Assembly (NCBI GenBank): GCA_031555145.1
Contig: JAVBUR010000108.1
Coordinates: 1 to 34,719 of the forward strand
Origin: JAJDIA01 sp031555145
GTDB taxonomy: Bacteria; Bacteroidota; Bacteroidia; Bacteroidales; Tannerellaceae
DNA: 34,719 nucleotides
Reading direction: 5' to 3'
Below the pieces are notes generated by a model. It worked only from the letters and a program-made list of their open reading frames with translations, did no database searches and had not been told where the DNA came from. The number at the start of each line of letters is the position of its first letter. The first letter of the stretch is position 1. Positions 8,040 through 15,390 of the stretch are shown piece by piece. The position numbers were made by a program, and so were the translations under genes.

Positions 8040-8648
8040 TTATACAATCAACTCTCCTTTGCCTTGTCGGGTGACTTCGAAGTCGTCGGTGGTACAGTTG
8101 ACGATGGTGGAGGGCTCAGTGCCACCGTAGCCGCCGTCGATGATGATATCGACGGTGTTCTCGAATTTCTCATGGATGAGCTCTGGATCGGTGGAGTATT
8201 CGATGATATCGTCTTCATCATGGATCGACATGGTGAGGATGGGGTTGCCCAGTTCGCGCACCAGTTCGCGGATGATGGCGTTGTCGGGCACACGGATACC
8301 TACTTCCTTCCGGTTTTTGTAGATCTTCGGCAGCTCGTTGCTGGTAGGCAGGATGAAGGTAAAGGGACCGGGCAGGTTCTTCTTCATCAGCTTGAAGATG
8401 GTGTTACTCACCTTGGCATACTCGCTGATGTTGGACAGGTCGTAGCAGATGATCGACAGGTTGCTTTTCTGCGGATTGACCCCTTTCATCTGGCAGATCT
8501 TTTCCACGGCACGCACGTTCAGCGCATCGCAGCCCAGTGCATAGACGGTGTCGGTGGGATAGATGACCAGCCCACCGTCTTGTAGTACACTCACTACCTT
8601 GTCTATTTCCTTCAAATTGGGATTTTCGGGATAAATCTTTATCAGCAT
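8040..8648 (-). CDS. Sua5/YciO/YrdC-family threonylcarbamoyl-AMP synthase-like protein
   Basis: The 202-residue single-domain protein shows the YrdC fold signature: GGLVIYPTDTVYALGCDA near the N-terminus, LPGPFTFIL in the middle, and PSTIVNCTTDD near the end. Members make threonylcarbamoyl-AMP for the t6A modification at position 37 of ANN-decoding tRNAs. It resembles the YciO branch, whose physiological role is less certain than that of TsaC/Sua5, so I do not assign a gene symbol. It lies downstream of fabI and 12 bases upstream of dgt in the same direction. Confidence 0.88.
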   Translation of the reverse strand: MLIKIYPENPNLKEIDKVVSVLQDGGLVIYPTDTVYALGCDALNVRAVEKICQMKGVNPQKSNLSIICYDLSNISEYAKVSNTIFKLMKKNLPGPFTFILPTSNELPKIYKNRKEVGIRVPDNAIIRELVRELGNPILTMSIHDEDDIIEYSTDPELIHEKFENTVDIIIDGGYGGTEPSTIVNCTTDDFEVTRQGKGELIV

Positions 8649-8693
8649 AGTCTTTCTAATTCACGCTCGCTTCGCTCGTCACACACCCCCTGC

Positions 8694-8709
8694 CCCCTCT
8701 CGAGAGGGG
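8694..8709. repeat. 16-bp perfect palindrome between fabI and the YciO-type gene
   Basis: CCCCTCTCGAGAGGGG reads the same on both strands. Adjacent sequence (GCTCGCTTCGCTCG, GCGTCGCTGCGCTCC) also forms small hairpins. Lying after the fabI stop, it may form an RNA 3'-end structure, but there is no U-tract. Confidence 0.6.
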
Positions 8710-8746
8710 AGGCGTCGCTGCGCTCCTTTGCGCAAGCAATGTATTG

Positions 8747-9604
8747 TTATCCGTATATAATGTTTCCGTTTTCGTCGGTGAACTCTTCCAGGCCTTTGCT
8801 ATACTGGTTCATGGCGCGCAGGCTCATACCCATGCTGGAGAAACCTCCGTCGTGGTAGAGGTTCTGCATGGTTACCTTGCGGGTAAGGTCGGAGAAGAGG
8901 GTGATGCAATAGTCGGCACATTCATCGGCGGTGGCGTTACCCAGGGGCGACATCTTGTCCGAAAAATCCATCAGGTCGTTCATCCCTTTCACGCCGCTAC
9001 CCGCTGTCGTATAGGTGGGCGATTGCGAGATGGTGTTGATACGCACATTCTTTTCCCGTCCGTAGATATAACCGAAGCTGCGGGCGATGGATTCGAGCAG
9101 GCTCTTGGCATCGGCCATGTCGTTATATCCGAAGAAAGTACGCTGGGCGGCGACGTAGCTGAGGGCAATCACCGAACCGTAGTCGGCAATGGCATTCAAC
9201 TTCTTCGCTACCTGCAGCATTTTATGGAAGGAGACAGCCGAGATATCGAGTGTCTTATCCAGCATATCGTAATCCAGATCGTCGTACGTCCGTTTCTTGC
9301 GCACGTTCGGGCTCATCCCGATGGAGTGCAATACAAAATCAATGGGGCCGCCCAGTACTTCTACCGAACGTTCGAATACCGTCTGCAGTTCTGCCACGTT
9401 GGTGGCGTCGGCCGGGATCACTTCGGCGTTGAGCTTTTGTCCTAATGCTTCGACTTCACCCATACGGATGGCCATGGGTGTATTGGTCAATGTGATTGTT
9501 GCTCCTTCTTCTACAGCCCTCTCGGCTACTTTCCAGGCAATCGACATGTCGTTCAGTGCTCCGAAAATGATGCCGTGCTTGCCTTGTAATAATTGATGAC
9601 TCAT
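8747..9604 (-). CDS. fabI: Enoyl-[acyl-carrier-protein] reductase (NADH)
   Basis: The 285-residue protein catalyses the last reduction of type II fatty-acid elongation. It has the divergent nucleotide-binding start of FabI (GKHGIIFGALNDMSIAW) and the catalytic set Tyr150, Tyr160 and Lys167 (SYVAAQRTFFGYNDMADAK), with the Y-x6-K spacing of FabI rather than the Y-x3-K of classical SDRs. ATG 9604 is chosen because it begins the Rossmann fold and follows a TACTTTTG box (9628-9635); a frame open to 9697 runs through that promoter. It is the target of triclosan-type inhibitors in other bacteria. Confidence 0.96.
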   Translation of the reverse strand: MSHQLLQGKHGIIFGALNDMSIAWKVAERAVEEGATITLTNTPMAIRMGEVEALGQKLNAEVIPADATNVAELQTVFERSVEVLGGPIDFVLHSIGMSPNVRKKRTYDDLDYDMLDKTLDISAVSFHKMLQVAKKLNAIADYGSVIALSYVAAQRTFFGYNDMADAKSLLESIARSFGYIYGREKNVRINTISQSPTYTTAGSGVKGMNDLMDFSDKMSPLGNATADECADYCITLFSDLTRKVTMQNLYHDGGFSSMGMSLRAMNQYSKGLEEFTDENGNIIYG

Positions 9605-9623
9605 ACCTAATTTATTAAGTTTC

Positions 9624-9648
9624 GGCACAAAAGTACATATTCTGTGCC
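9624..9648 (-). promoter_or_regulatory. fabI -7 box inside an inverted repeat
   Basis: The minus strand carries TACTTTTG (9635-9628), an exact TAnnTTTG. It is enclosed by GGCACA (9624-9629) and TGTGCC (9643-9648), six-base arms separated by 13 bases, which could be an operator overlapping the promoter. A protein binding here is inference only. Confidence 0.5.
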
Positions 9649-9799
9649 ATATACATCTTATAAAACAGGCGAAAAGAGCGAAAGGTTTCTGCCTCACACC
9701 AGGTAAGCATGGCTTTCAGATAAGCATCCTGATGCTTGATCCTTTGGAAATAGTAGCTATACCAAACTGATAGATTGCAATTCCGCCGTCAAGGCGCGG

Positions 9800-9996
9800 A
9801 TGCCCCATCAGGGGTATCGTATTCGTAGCCAGGTGCGCAAGCGCCTGGATAGGCGATTGGATGGTGTTATTGCGCCGCGTCAGCGGTACCGGTCTGTCGT
9901 ATACGGCTCCACTGACGTGGGGCTTTTATAGGTGATATCCACGTATCCCAGGGGCTTGCACCCCTGGCTACGAATACGATACCCCTGGCGGGGCAT
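9800..9996. repeat. Four-arm structured repeat, copy A
   Basis: The terminal inverted repeats 9800-9831 and 9965-9996 match at 30 of 32 positions (both contain ATCGTATTCGTAGCCA). They enclose three hairpins: 9829-9848 (CCAGGTGC, GCAA loop, GCGCCTGG), 9872-9891 with 9904-9923 (about 20 bp, wobble-rich), and 9948-9967 (CCAGGGG/CCCCTGG). This copy is diverged from copies B and C in the first two hairpins but keeps the same architecture. Confidence 0.85.
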
Positions 9997-10022
9997 GTTG
10001 ATAGGGGGCAAGAGGGAGCAGG

Positions 10023-10076
10023 CTACTCTCTATATGTAAACTACTCCCTAAATGCGGGCTATTCCCTATAATACAC
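10023..10076 (-). repeat. Three 18-bp tandem repeats across the murF-alr stop codon
   Basis: Units 10023-10040, 10041-10058 and 10059-10076 resemble CTACTCCCTAAATGCGGG. On the minus strand each unit ends with the same reading, (Y/F)-R-E-TAG, in frame with murF-alr, so the gene has two additional in-frame TAG codons exactly 18 and 36 bases after its own stop. Confidence 0.75.
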
Positions 10077-12524
10077 CCTTTTCACCCGTGGCGATACCGA
10101 AGTCAGGATCTCGTACGGGATGGTGCTGAGCTTGGCGCTTAACTCACTGACGGGGAGGTCTTCGCCGAAGATGATGACGGGGTCGCCTTCCTGGGCGTCG
10201 GTGTCGGTGACGTCGATCATGCAGGCATCCATGCAGATGTTGCCGATGATGGGGCAGCGGTGGCCACGGATGGAGACTTCGCCACCGTTACCGCTCATGT
10301 GGCGGTTGAGGCCGTCGGCATAGCCGATGGGGATGACGGCGATACGGGAGTCACGGGTGACGAAGGCGTTGCGGCTGTAACCGATGGAATCGCCTGCCGG
10401 TACGTGCTGTATCTGGAGGATGGTGGTACGGAGGGTACTGACGTTGTGCAGCTTCTTCCGTCCGGAGGCGCTAACGCCGTAGAGGCCGATGCCGAGGCGC
10501 ACCATGTCGAGTTGGTGATCCGGGAACCGTTCGATGCCGCCGGAGTTGAGAATATGGTGGAGGAAGGGGTAACCGAGCTCCTCTTTCAACCGGGCGGCCG
10601 CCGCATCATATCGGGCAAACTGCTGGCCGGTGAAGTCGTCGAACCGCTCCTCATCGCTTCCCGACAAGTGGGAAAAGGCCGAGCGTACCATCAGGTTACC
10701 TTGCCCGCGGAGTATCTCTGCCAGCTGTTCCGCATCTTCGGGCTGGAAGCCGAGGCGGTGCATACCGGTGTCGAACTTGATATGGATGGGGTAGGAGGTG
10801 ATCCCCCTCCGGCCAGCCTCGTGGATAAGGGCGTCGAGGAGGCGGAAGCTGTATACCTCCGGTTCCAGTTGGTTTTCGAAGAGGACGTTGAAACTGCTAA
10901 ACTCCGGGTTCATCACGATCACAGGGATCGAGATACCTTCCCTCCGCAGGTCGGCCCCTTCGTCGGCAACCGCCACGGCGAGGTAGTCGCAACGTTGCTC
11001 CTGCAGCGTCTTGGCTATCTCATACGAACCGGCGCCATACCCGAAGGCTTTCACCATACAGATGATCTTTGTCGACGGCAACAGCAGCGAACGGTAATAG
11101 TTGAAGTTGTGCACAATGGCGTCGAGGTTGACTTCGAGGATCGTTTCATGCACTTTCTTCTCCAGCCGTTCCGAGATACGTTCGAAATGGAAATGACGCG
11201 AGCCTTTGAGTAAGATCAGCTCGTTGTTGAAGTTACGCGAGAAAGCCGATTGCAGGAACTCATCCGTCGTGAGGTAGAACTCGCTCTCCATCTCGAACAG
11301 GTGTCCCTGTGCAGCGAGGTCGCGGCCGATCCCGATGATACGGTCTACCCCCTTGCGTCGGACGAGGTCGGCTACTTTCTTGTAGAGCGACTTCGGCAGG
11401 GCGCCGGATTGCAGGATGTCCGACAGGATGAGCGTCGTCTTCATCTTCCGGTCTACCCGGCGGCTTTGCTGGAAGCTGAGGGCGATATCGAGCGAGTTGA
11501 TATCCGAGTTGTAGGTATCGTTGATCAGTTGGCAACCGTTGATGCCCTGCTTGATGTCGAGACGCATCTCCACCGGCTCGAGGCGTGAGAAGGCCGACAG
11601 GTCTTGCATGCTCGTAGGTTTGAGGAAACACATCACGGCCAGGCAGTGGATGGCATTCTCGATCGAGGCGTCGTCGGTAAAGGGGATCGAGAGTTTGCGT
11701 TCGAATCCCATCAGCGTGCAACTGATATCCGTATGGTCGCCATTCTTCTCCACGGAGGAGATATAGAAGGGCGCTTCCTTATTGGTACGGCTCCAGGCGA
11801 TGGCTTTATGCGATAGGAAGGTCGACTCGATGCAGTTCGACACAAACGGATCGTCGCCGTTGTAGATAATCACTTCGCAGTCGGCAAAGAGCATCAGCTT
11901 CTCGCGGCATTTCTGCGCCAGCGACAGGAAATTTTCCTGGTGCGCCTCGCCGATATTCGTCAGTATGCCGATGGTAGGGGCAATGACCTGTTGGAGTTTC
12001 GGCATCTCGTCGGGCTGCGAGATCCCGGCTTCGAAGATACCGAGCGTATGCTTCTCGTTGATCTGCCAGACCGACAGCGGCACGCCGATCTGCGAGTTGT
12101 AGCTGCGCGGCGAACGTACGATGTGGAAGTCGGCATGTAGCAGTTGGTAGAGGAATTCCTTGACGATGGTCTTCCCGTTGCTGCCCGTGATACCGATTAC
12201 CGGGATGTCGAACCGTTTCCGGTGATTGGCCGCCAGTTTTTGCAGTGCGGCGACGGTGTCTTTGACCAGCAGGAAGCTGGCGTCCGACATCTGCACATGG
12301 TCGTCCGGTAGCTCGGTCACCACGAAGTGGCGGACACGAAGTTTGTATAGTTCGGGGATGTATTTATGCCCATCGTTCGTCTTTGTACGGATGGCAAAAA
12401 AGATGCTTTGTTCGGGGAAAGAGAGACGGCGGCTGTCGGTCAGCAGGATACTTACTTCTCCGTCGTGGAGGCGGACTACTTTGGCGCCGATCAGCCGGGC
12501 AATGTCTTTGATTGCATATTTCAT
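10059..12524 (-). CDS. Bifunctional MurF ligase / alanine racemase
   Basis: This 821-residue fusion joins two steps of peptidoglycan precursor synthesis. Residues 1-~455 are MurF, which adds D-Ala-D-Ala to UDP-MurNAc-tripeptide; the ATP-binding loop is GITGSNGKT at 111-119. Residues ~460-821 are alanine racemase, which makes D-Ala; the PLP lysine is Lys492 in MVKAFGYGAG and the catalytic Tyr is in IGYSRNAF. The fusion is usual in Bacteroidetes. The start overlaps the GSCFA gene's stop by four bases (ATGA), so the two are translationally coupled. The 3' end carries an 18-bp tandem repeat with repeated in-frame stops. Confidence 0.95.
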   Translation of the reverse strand: MKYAIKDIARLIGAKVVRLHDGEVSILLTDSRRLSFPEQSIFFAIRTKTNDGHKYIPELYKLRVRHFVVTELPDDHVQMSDASFLLVKDTVAALQKLAANHRKRFDIPVIGITGSNGKTIVKEFLYQLLHADFHIVRSPRSYNSQIGVPLSVWQINEKHTLGIFEAGISQPDEMPKLQQVIAPTIGILTNIGEAHQENFLSLAQKCREKLMLFADCEVIIYNGDDPFVSNCIESTFLSHKAIAWSRTNKEAPFYISSVEKNGDHTDISCTLMGFERKLSIPFTDDASIENAIHCLAVMCFLKPTSMQDLSAFSRLEPVEMRLDIKQGINGCQLINDTYNSDINSLDIALSFQQSRRVDRKMKTTLILSDILQSGALPKSLYKKVADLVRRKGVDRIIGIGRDLAAQGHLFEMESEFYLTTDEFLQSAFSRNFNNELILLKGSRHFHFERISERLEKKVHETILEVNLDAIVHNFNYYRSLLLPSTKIICMVKAFGYGAGSYEIAKTLQEQRCDYLAVAVADEGADLRREGISIPVIVMNPEFSSFNVLFENQLEPEVYSFRLLDALIHEAGRRGITSYPIHIKFDTGMHRLGFQPEDAEQLAEILRGQGNLMVRSAFSHLSGSDEERFDDFTGQQFARYDAAAARLKEELGYPFLHHILNSGGIERFPDHQLDMVRLGIGLYGVSASGRKKLHNVSTLRTTILQIQHVPAGDSIGYSRNAFVTRDSRIAVIPIGYADGLNRHMSGNGGEVSIRGHRCPIIGNICMDACMIDVTDTDAQEGDPVIIFGEDLPVSELSAKLSTIPYEILTSVSPRVKRVYYRE

Positions 12525-13513
12525 AGTGCGTCTATTTTAGAAGCCATGAGGGTATATTCGTTGGCGAGGTCAAAGGACGGAAATTTCTCACGAAGTTGTT
12601 CCATCTTTAACAAAGTTTGTCTTACGAACTGCCGGTATGCTTCGCTGTCGGGATGGAACGGACGGTGATTGAGGGCGCGGCGGATATCCTGCCAGTCACG
12701 GTAGGCCGACTGTGTATCAGCCGTGAGGAAGCTTTCACAGAAACGCTCCCAGATATAGTCGACCGCCATCGTCGAGGGATGCAACATATCATCGGCATAG
12801 AAGCGGTAGTCGCGCAACTCATCCATCACGATCTCGTAGGCAGGAAAGTACGCCACCCGGTCGGGAAATAGTTCATGCAAATGGTCGACGGCTAGCAGCA
12901 ACGTCGCCTTGCTTAGTTGGTTACCATGCGCCCCGTCTTTCCAATGCCGGATGGGGCTGACGGTAAACAGCACCTTCAGCTCCGGCAGGTGTTCCCAGAG
13001 CGAAAACAGCAGGGTCTTCCATTCGGTGACGATGGCCTCTGTCGTGAGGCGTTCGCGGTCGAACAGCCTTTCAGGCAGTTTATGGCAGTTGGCAACCACC
13101 CGTCCGTCGTCTTTCAGGCGATAGACGTAGGCCGTCCCGAGGGTCACCACCAGGCGGGTCGCCTCGTGCAACTTCGTGGCCGAGTCTTCCAGACGACGGT
13201 TGATCCCGTCCAGGCTTCCCGCCGTCGAATCCAGCGAGAACTGGCTATGATGCATCCAACTGTGGTACATGCCCTCGTGGTGGAAAAGATCCGTCTCCGT
13301 AAATCGTTCGGGATTGAGCAACATCCGGACAGCCTCTGCCACCGAAGCGGGGTTATACAGGATGCCGAACGGATTGATATCCACGGTAAACTTATTCTCC
13401 TGCAACCGCCGGCCAATGTTTTCGGCAAAGCAGGAACCCAGTAGCAGGCTGCGGTCGGTATACGAAAAGGCGAATGTCGGCGTCGGGATACGGACGGGGG
13501 TACGGAATTCCAT
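12521..13513 (-). CDS. GSCFA domain-containing protein
   Basis: The 330-residue protein carries the GSCFAENIG motif at residues 26-34 that names the family, a group of SGNH/GDSL-like hydrolase relatives in which the motif holds the likely nucleophilic serine. VTLGTAYVY and FTVSPIRHW are further family landmarks. No signal peptide is visible, so it is probably cytoplasmic. Its coupling to murF-alr suggests a cell-wall or envelope role, but no reaction has been assigned to the family that I can confirm. ATG 13513 is preferred over the open extension to 13573, which crosses the promoter at 13545-13574. Confidence 0.88.
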   Translation of the reverse strand: MEFRTPVRIPTPTFAFSYTDRSLLLGSCFAENIGRRLQENKFTVDINPFGILYNPASVAEAVRMLLNPERFTETDLFHHEGMYHSWMHHSQFSLDSTAGSLDGINRRLEDSATKLHEATRLVVTLGTAYVYRLKDDGRVVANCHKLPERLFDRERLTTEAIVTEWKTLLFSLWEHLPELKVLFTVSPIRHWKDGAHGNQLSKATLLLAVDHLHELFPDRVAYFPAYEIVMDELRDYRFYADDMLHPSTMAVDYIWERFCESFLTADTQSAYRDWQDIRRALNHRPFHPDSEAYRQFVRQTLLKMEQLREKFPSFDLANEYTLMASKIDAL

Positions 13514-13544
13514 CTGAGTACTGTTTAAGTTATCTTTCGGGAAA

Positions 13545-13574
13545 CAAACATACAGAAAAAACGGGACATACAAA
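13545..13574 (-). promoter_or_regulatory. Promoter of GSCFA-murF-alr
   Basis: On the minus strand TTTG (13574-13571), 18 bases, then TATGTTTG (13552-13545), an exact TAnnTTTG at near-consensus spacing, 31 bases before ATG 13513. Confidence 0.6.
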
Positions 13575-13616
13575 ACAGGCGTACCTACTCGAAAACGATG
13601 TGTGTGGAGAGTGGCT

Positions 13617-13662
13617 CCGCTGAGTCGTACGCCTCACTGTCGTGAGACGCACGACTCAGCGG
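13617..13662. repeat. Long hairpin at the start of the 22-bp array
   Basis: CCGCTGAGTCGT (13617-13628) and ACGACTCAGCGG (13651-13662) are perfectly complementary over 12 bases, with a second inner stem CTCAC/GTGAG. Its right arm overlaps the first 22-bp unit. Confidence 0.75.
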
Positions 13663-13747
13663 GCTGAGATGCAGGCCTCAACGGGTCGAGGCGCAGGCCT
13701 CGCGGAGGTGAGATGCAGGCCTCGCGGAGGGGACATGCACGTCCGGA
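13644..13747 (+). repeat. 22-bp tandem repeat array (family R, copy 2)
   Basis: Units 13644-13665, 13666-13687, 13688-13709 and 13710-13731 plus a partial at 13732-13747 start with GAGAYGCA or GAGGCGCA and continue GGCCTC, then an 8-base variable half such as GCGGAGGT. The array matches the minus strand of 77-180 in unit length, core and even the number of units (4 plus a partial). Confidence 0.87.
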
Positions 13748-13835
13748 TATACGCAAATGTGCATATTCTCTTTTCTTATTTATTTTCTTAAATTATCTCT
13801 TAGTATATATATACATATCAGTATGTGTACTTATT

Positions 13836-13888
13836 GCATACATAACCGGGGGTTCTGCATACATAATTCCGGGTTTCTGCGCAGAAAC
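13836..13888. promoter_or_regulatory. Phased direct repeats and palindrome upstream of the hemerythrin operon
   Basis: GCATACATAA-CCGGGGGTTCT (13836-13856) is repeated at 13857 as GCATACATAA-TTCCGGGTTTCT, a period of 21 bases, and is followed by the perfect palindrome GTTTCTGCGCAGAAAC (13873-13888). The block lies ~75 bases upstream of the -7 box at 13960 and could be a regulator-binding region. This role is inferred. Confidence 0.45.
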
Positions 13889-13959
13889 TCCTACCGTTCG
13901 AGGCTGCTGTCATGCGCGTTGAAGTTTGCCGGGAATAACCACCGAACGGATGAAATGCG

Positions 13960-13967
13960 TATCTTTG
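13960..13967 (+). promoter_or_regulatory. -7 box of the hemerythrin-LuxR operon
   Basis: TATCTTTG matches TAnnTTTG exactly and lies 19 bases before ATG 13987. No TTTG is present at -33, consistent with a promoter needing an activator. Confidence 0.55.
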
Positions 13968-13986
13968 TCCATCAAAGGTTGTAGTT

Positions 13987-14688
13987 ATGCATCATAAAAG
14001 TAAATATCAGGAAACCGACCGCATGAGTGATCTCCTCAGCGAGCACTACACAATGTTGTTGGTGACAAGCCGTTTCGGGATACCGCTCGGCTTAGGCGAA
14101 AAGAGTATCGGCGAGGTGTGTCGGGTGAACGGGGTGGATGTCAACACGTTCCTGACGGTTGTCAACTTCCTGGCCGAAGAGACGCCGAAACCGGTCTCGG
14201 CCGAAGTGCTGACCAACGGGCTTTCACTCGAAGCCCTGATGCGCTACCTGCACCAGGCGCACGAATATTTCCTCGACTTCCGTTTCCCGCATATCCGTCG
14301 GAAACTGGTAGACGCCATCGCCGACTGTCCGAAGGATGTGGCTTATGTGATCTGCAAGTTTTTCGACGAATACACCAGCGAGGTGCATACCCATATGGCG
14401 TATGAAGAAAAGACAGTTTTCCCCTACGTCCGTTCCCTGTTGAAAGGAAAGAAGGATGCGAAATATTCGATCGCCATCTTCCGCAAACGGCACGACCAGA
14501 TCGAACTCAAGATCACCGAACTGAAGAATATCCTGATCAAGTATTACCCCGGTAAGGCCTCTCATACGCTGAACAGCGTCCTGTTCGACATCTTCTCGGT
14601 CGAAGAAGACCTGACGTCGCACAACCATGTCGAAGATTACCTCTTCGTTCCTGCCATCCAGGCACTCGAAAAACAGTTGGAGGTATGA
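13987..14688 (+). CDS. RIC/YtfE-like hemerythrin-domain protein
   Basis: The 233-residue protein has a helical N-terminus resembling the ScdA_N/DUF542 domain but without its Cys-Cys motif, followed by a hemerythrin-like four-helix bundle (about 80-230). Candidate di-iron ligands are His92, His136 and Glu140 (HMAYEE), His169, His212 and Glu216 (HNHVE), the H, H-x3-E, H, H-x3-E pattern of RIC-type proteins that repair Fe-S clusters or handle NO and oxygen. Its stop overlaps the next gene's start (ATGA), tying it to the LuxR-type regulator. It may be a stress-repair protein or the sensor partner of that regulator; the sequence does not decide. An alternative start is the internal ATG at residue 13. 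Confidence 0.82.
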   Translation: MHHKSKYQETDRMSDLLSEHYTMLLVTSRFGIPLGLGEKSIGEVCRVNGVDVNTFLTVVNFLAEETPKPVSAEVLTNGLSLEALMRYLHQAHEYFLDFRFPHIRRKLVDAIADCPKDVAYVICKFFDEYTSEVHTHMAYEEKTVFPYVRSLLKGKKDAKYSIAIFRKRHDQIELKITELKNILIKYYPGKASHTLNSVLFDIFSVEEDLTSHNHVEDYLFVPAIQALEKQLEV

Positions 14689-15287
14689 GTGAAACACTGA
14701 AGATTGCCATCGCCGAACCATCGGCTGTCGTACGTGTTGGCCTGGAGACGATATTGAAAAAACTGCCGGGATTCCGCTTCCGCTGGATCGAGATCCCAAC
14801 GGCCGACATCCTGACCGAGCAACTGCGGATGTACCGTCCCGACCTGCTGCTGATCAATCCCTGTATGGCCGGTAATTATGCCATCGGTCACCTGAAAGAA
14901 GATACCGGTTGCCGCGACATGAAATGCGTAGCCCTGCTCTACCACCTGGTCGACAACGCCCTGTTGCGCCCCTACGACGAACAGGTCTCTATCTGCGACA
15001 GCCCGGATGACATCCGCCTGAAACTGGAACAACTCTTCAGTGAAACGGTCGAAGAAACCACTGGAGACGAACAACAGGTGCTTAGCTCCCGTGAAAAAGA
15101 GATCGTCGTCTGTGTCGTCAAAGGCATGACCAACCGCGAAATCGCCGACCACCTCTTCCTTTCCACCCACACAGTCATCACCCACCGGCGCAATATCGCC
15201 CGCAAGCTACAGATACATAGCCCCAGCGGTCTTACGATTTATGCGATCGTGAACAAGTTGGTGGAACTTGGGGATATCCAATCGTGA
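14685..15287 (+). CDS. LuxR-type regulator with degenerate receiver domain
   Basis: The 200-residue protein has a receiver-like domain (about 6-118) and a LuxR HTH (about 133-188: LSSREKEIVVCVVKGMTNRE...STHTVITHRRNIARKL). In the receiver, the phospho-acceptor position in the DLLLINP motif is Asn58 instead of Asp, and the N-terminal acidic pair is reduced to AEP, so normal phosphorylation is unlikely. No histidine kinase gene is nearby. Four-base overlap with the hemerythrin gene suggests the two are made together, and perhaps the di-iron protein supplies the signal. This is followed by an A- and T-rich gap and the promoter of the next gene. Confidence 0.85.
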   Translation: MSETLKIAIAEPSAVVRVGLETILKKLPGFRFRWIEIPTADILTEQLRMYRPDLLLINPCMAGNYAIGHLKEDTGCRDMKCVALLYHLVDNALLRPYDEQVSICDSPDDIRLKLEQLFSETVEETTGDEQQVLSSREKEIVVCVVKGMTNREIADHLFLSTHTVITHRRNIARKLQIHSPSGLTIYAIVNKLVELGDIQS

Positions 15288-15305
15288 GAAAAAAAGGAAC
15301 GTTTT

Positions 15306-15336
15306 TTTGACATTTTTTGAACTTTTTTTATCTTCG
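15306..15336 (+). promoter_or_regulatory. Promoter of the LruC-domain gene
   Basis: TTTG (15306-15309), 19 bases, then TATCTTCG (15329-15336), one mismatch to TAnnTTTG, in a T-rich context. Predicted transcription start is about 15343, so the hairpin at 15344-15364 would be at the very 5' end of the mRNA. Confidence 0.6.
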
Positions 15337-15343
15337 TCTGTTC

Positions 15344-15364
15344 CGTAAGGTGTTACACCTTACG
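15344..15364 (+). promoter_or_regulatory. Hairpin at the mRNA 5' end of the LruC-domain gene
   Basis: CGTAAGGTG, a TTA loop and CACCTTACG form a perfect 9-bp stem. Its position right at the predicted transcription start suggests either a 5' stabiliser of the mRNA or a palindromic operator; no U-tract follows, so it is not a terminator of the upstream operon by itself. Confidence 0.55.
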
Positions 15365-15390
15365 AATCATTTTAATTTAATAATACACCC

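Larger units (their letters stand above)
9605..10058. other. Intergenic stretch with fabI promoter and structured repeat A
   Basis: No gene is supported. The stretch contains the fabI -7 box, the four-arm repeat copy A (9800-9996) and 18-bp repeats that run into the end of murF-alr (10023-10076). The piece 9650-9799 shows nothing I can name. Confidence 0.7.
13514..13986. other. Divergent intergenic region packed with repeats
   Basis: This 473-base gap lies between divergently transcribed genes. It holds the leftward GSCFA promoter, a long hairpin (13617-13662), the 22-bp array (13644-13747), an AT-rich stretch (13770-13835), two 21-bp-phased direct repeats ending in a palindrome (13836-13888) and the rightward -7 box (13960-13967). 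No gene is supported. Confidence 0.75.

Noticed and set aside
9800..9996. Possible tRNA because of the cloverleaf-like fold
   Set aside because: At ~200 bases it is far too long; there is no acceptor CCA logic, no T-arm motif and no anticodon loop.
10260..11213. 317-codon plus-strand ORF
   Set aside because: Antisense to the alanine racemase half of the MurF-Alr fusion; no recognisable domain.
13644..13747. Possible CRISPR array
   Set aside because: The regular part is 14 bases and the variable part only 8, no cas genes are near, and the variable halves resemble one another.
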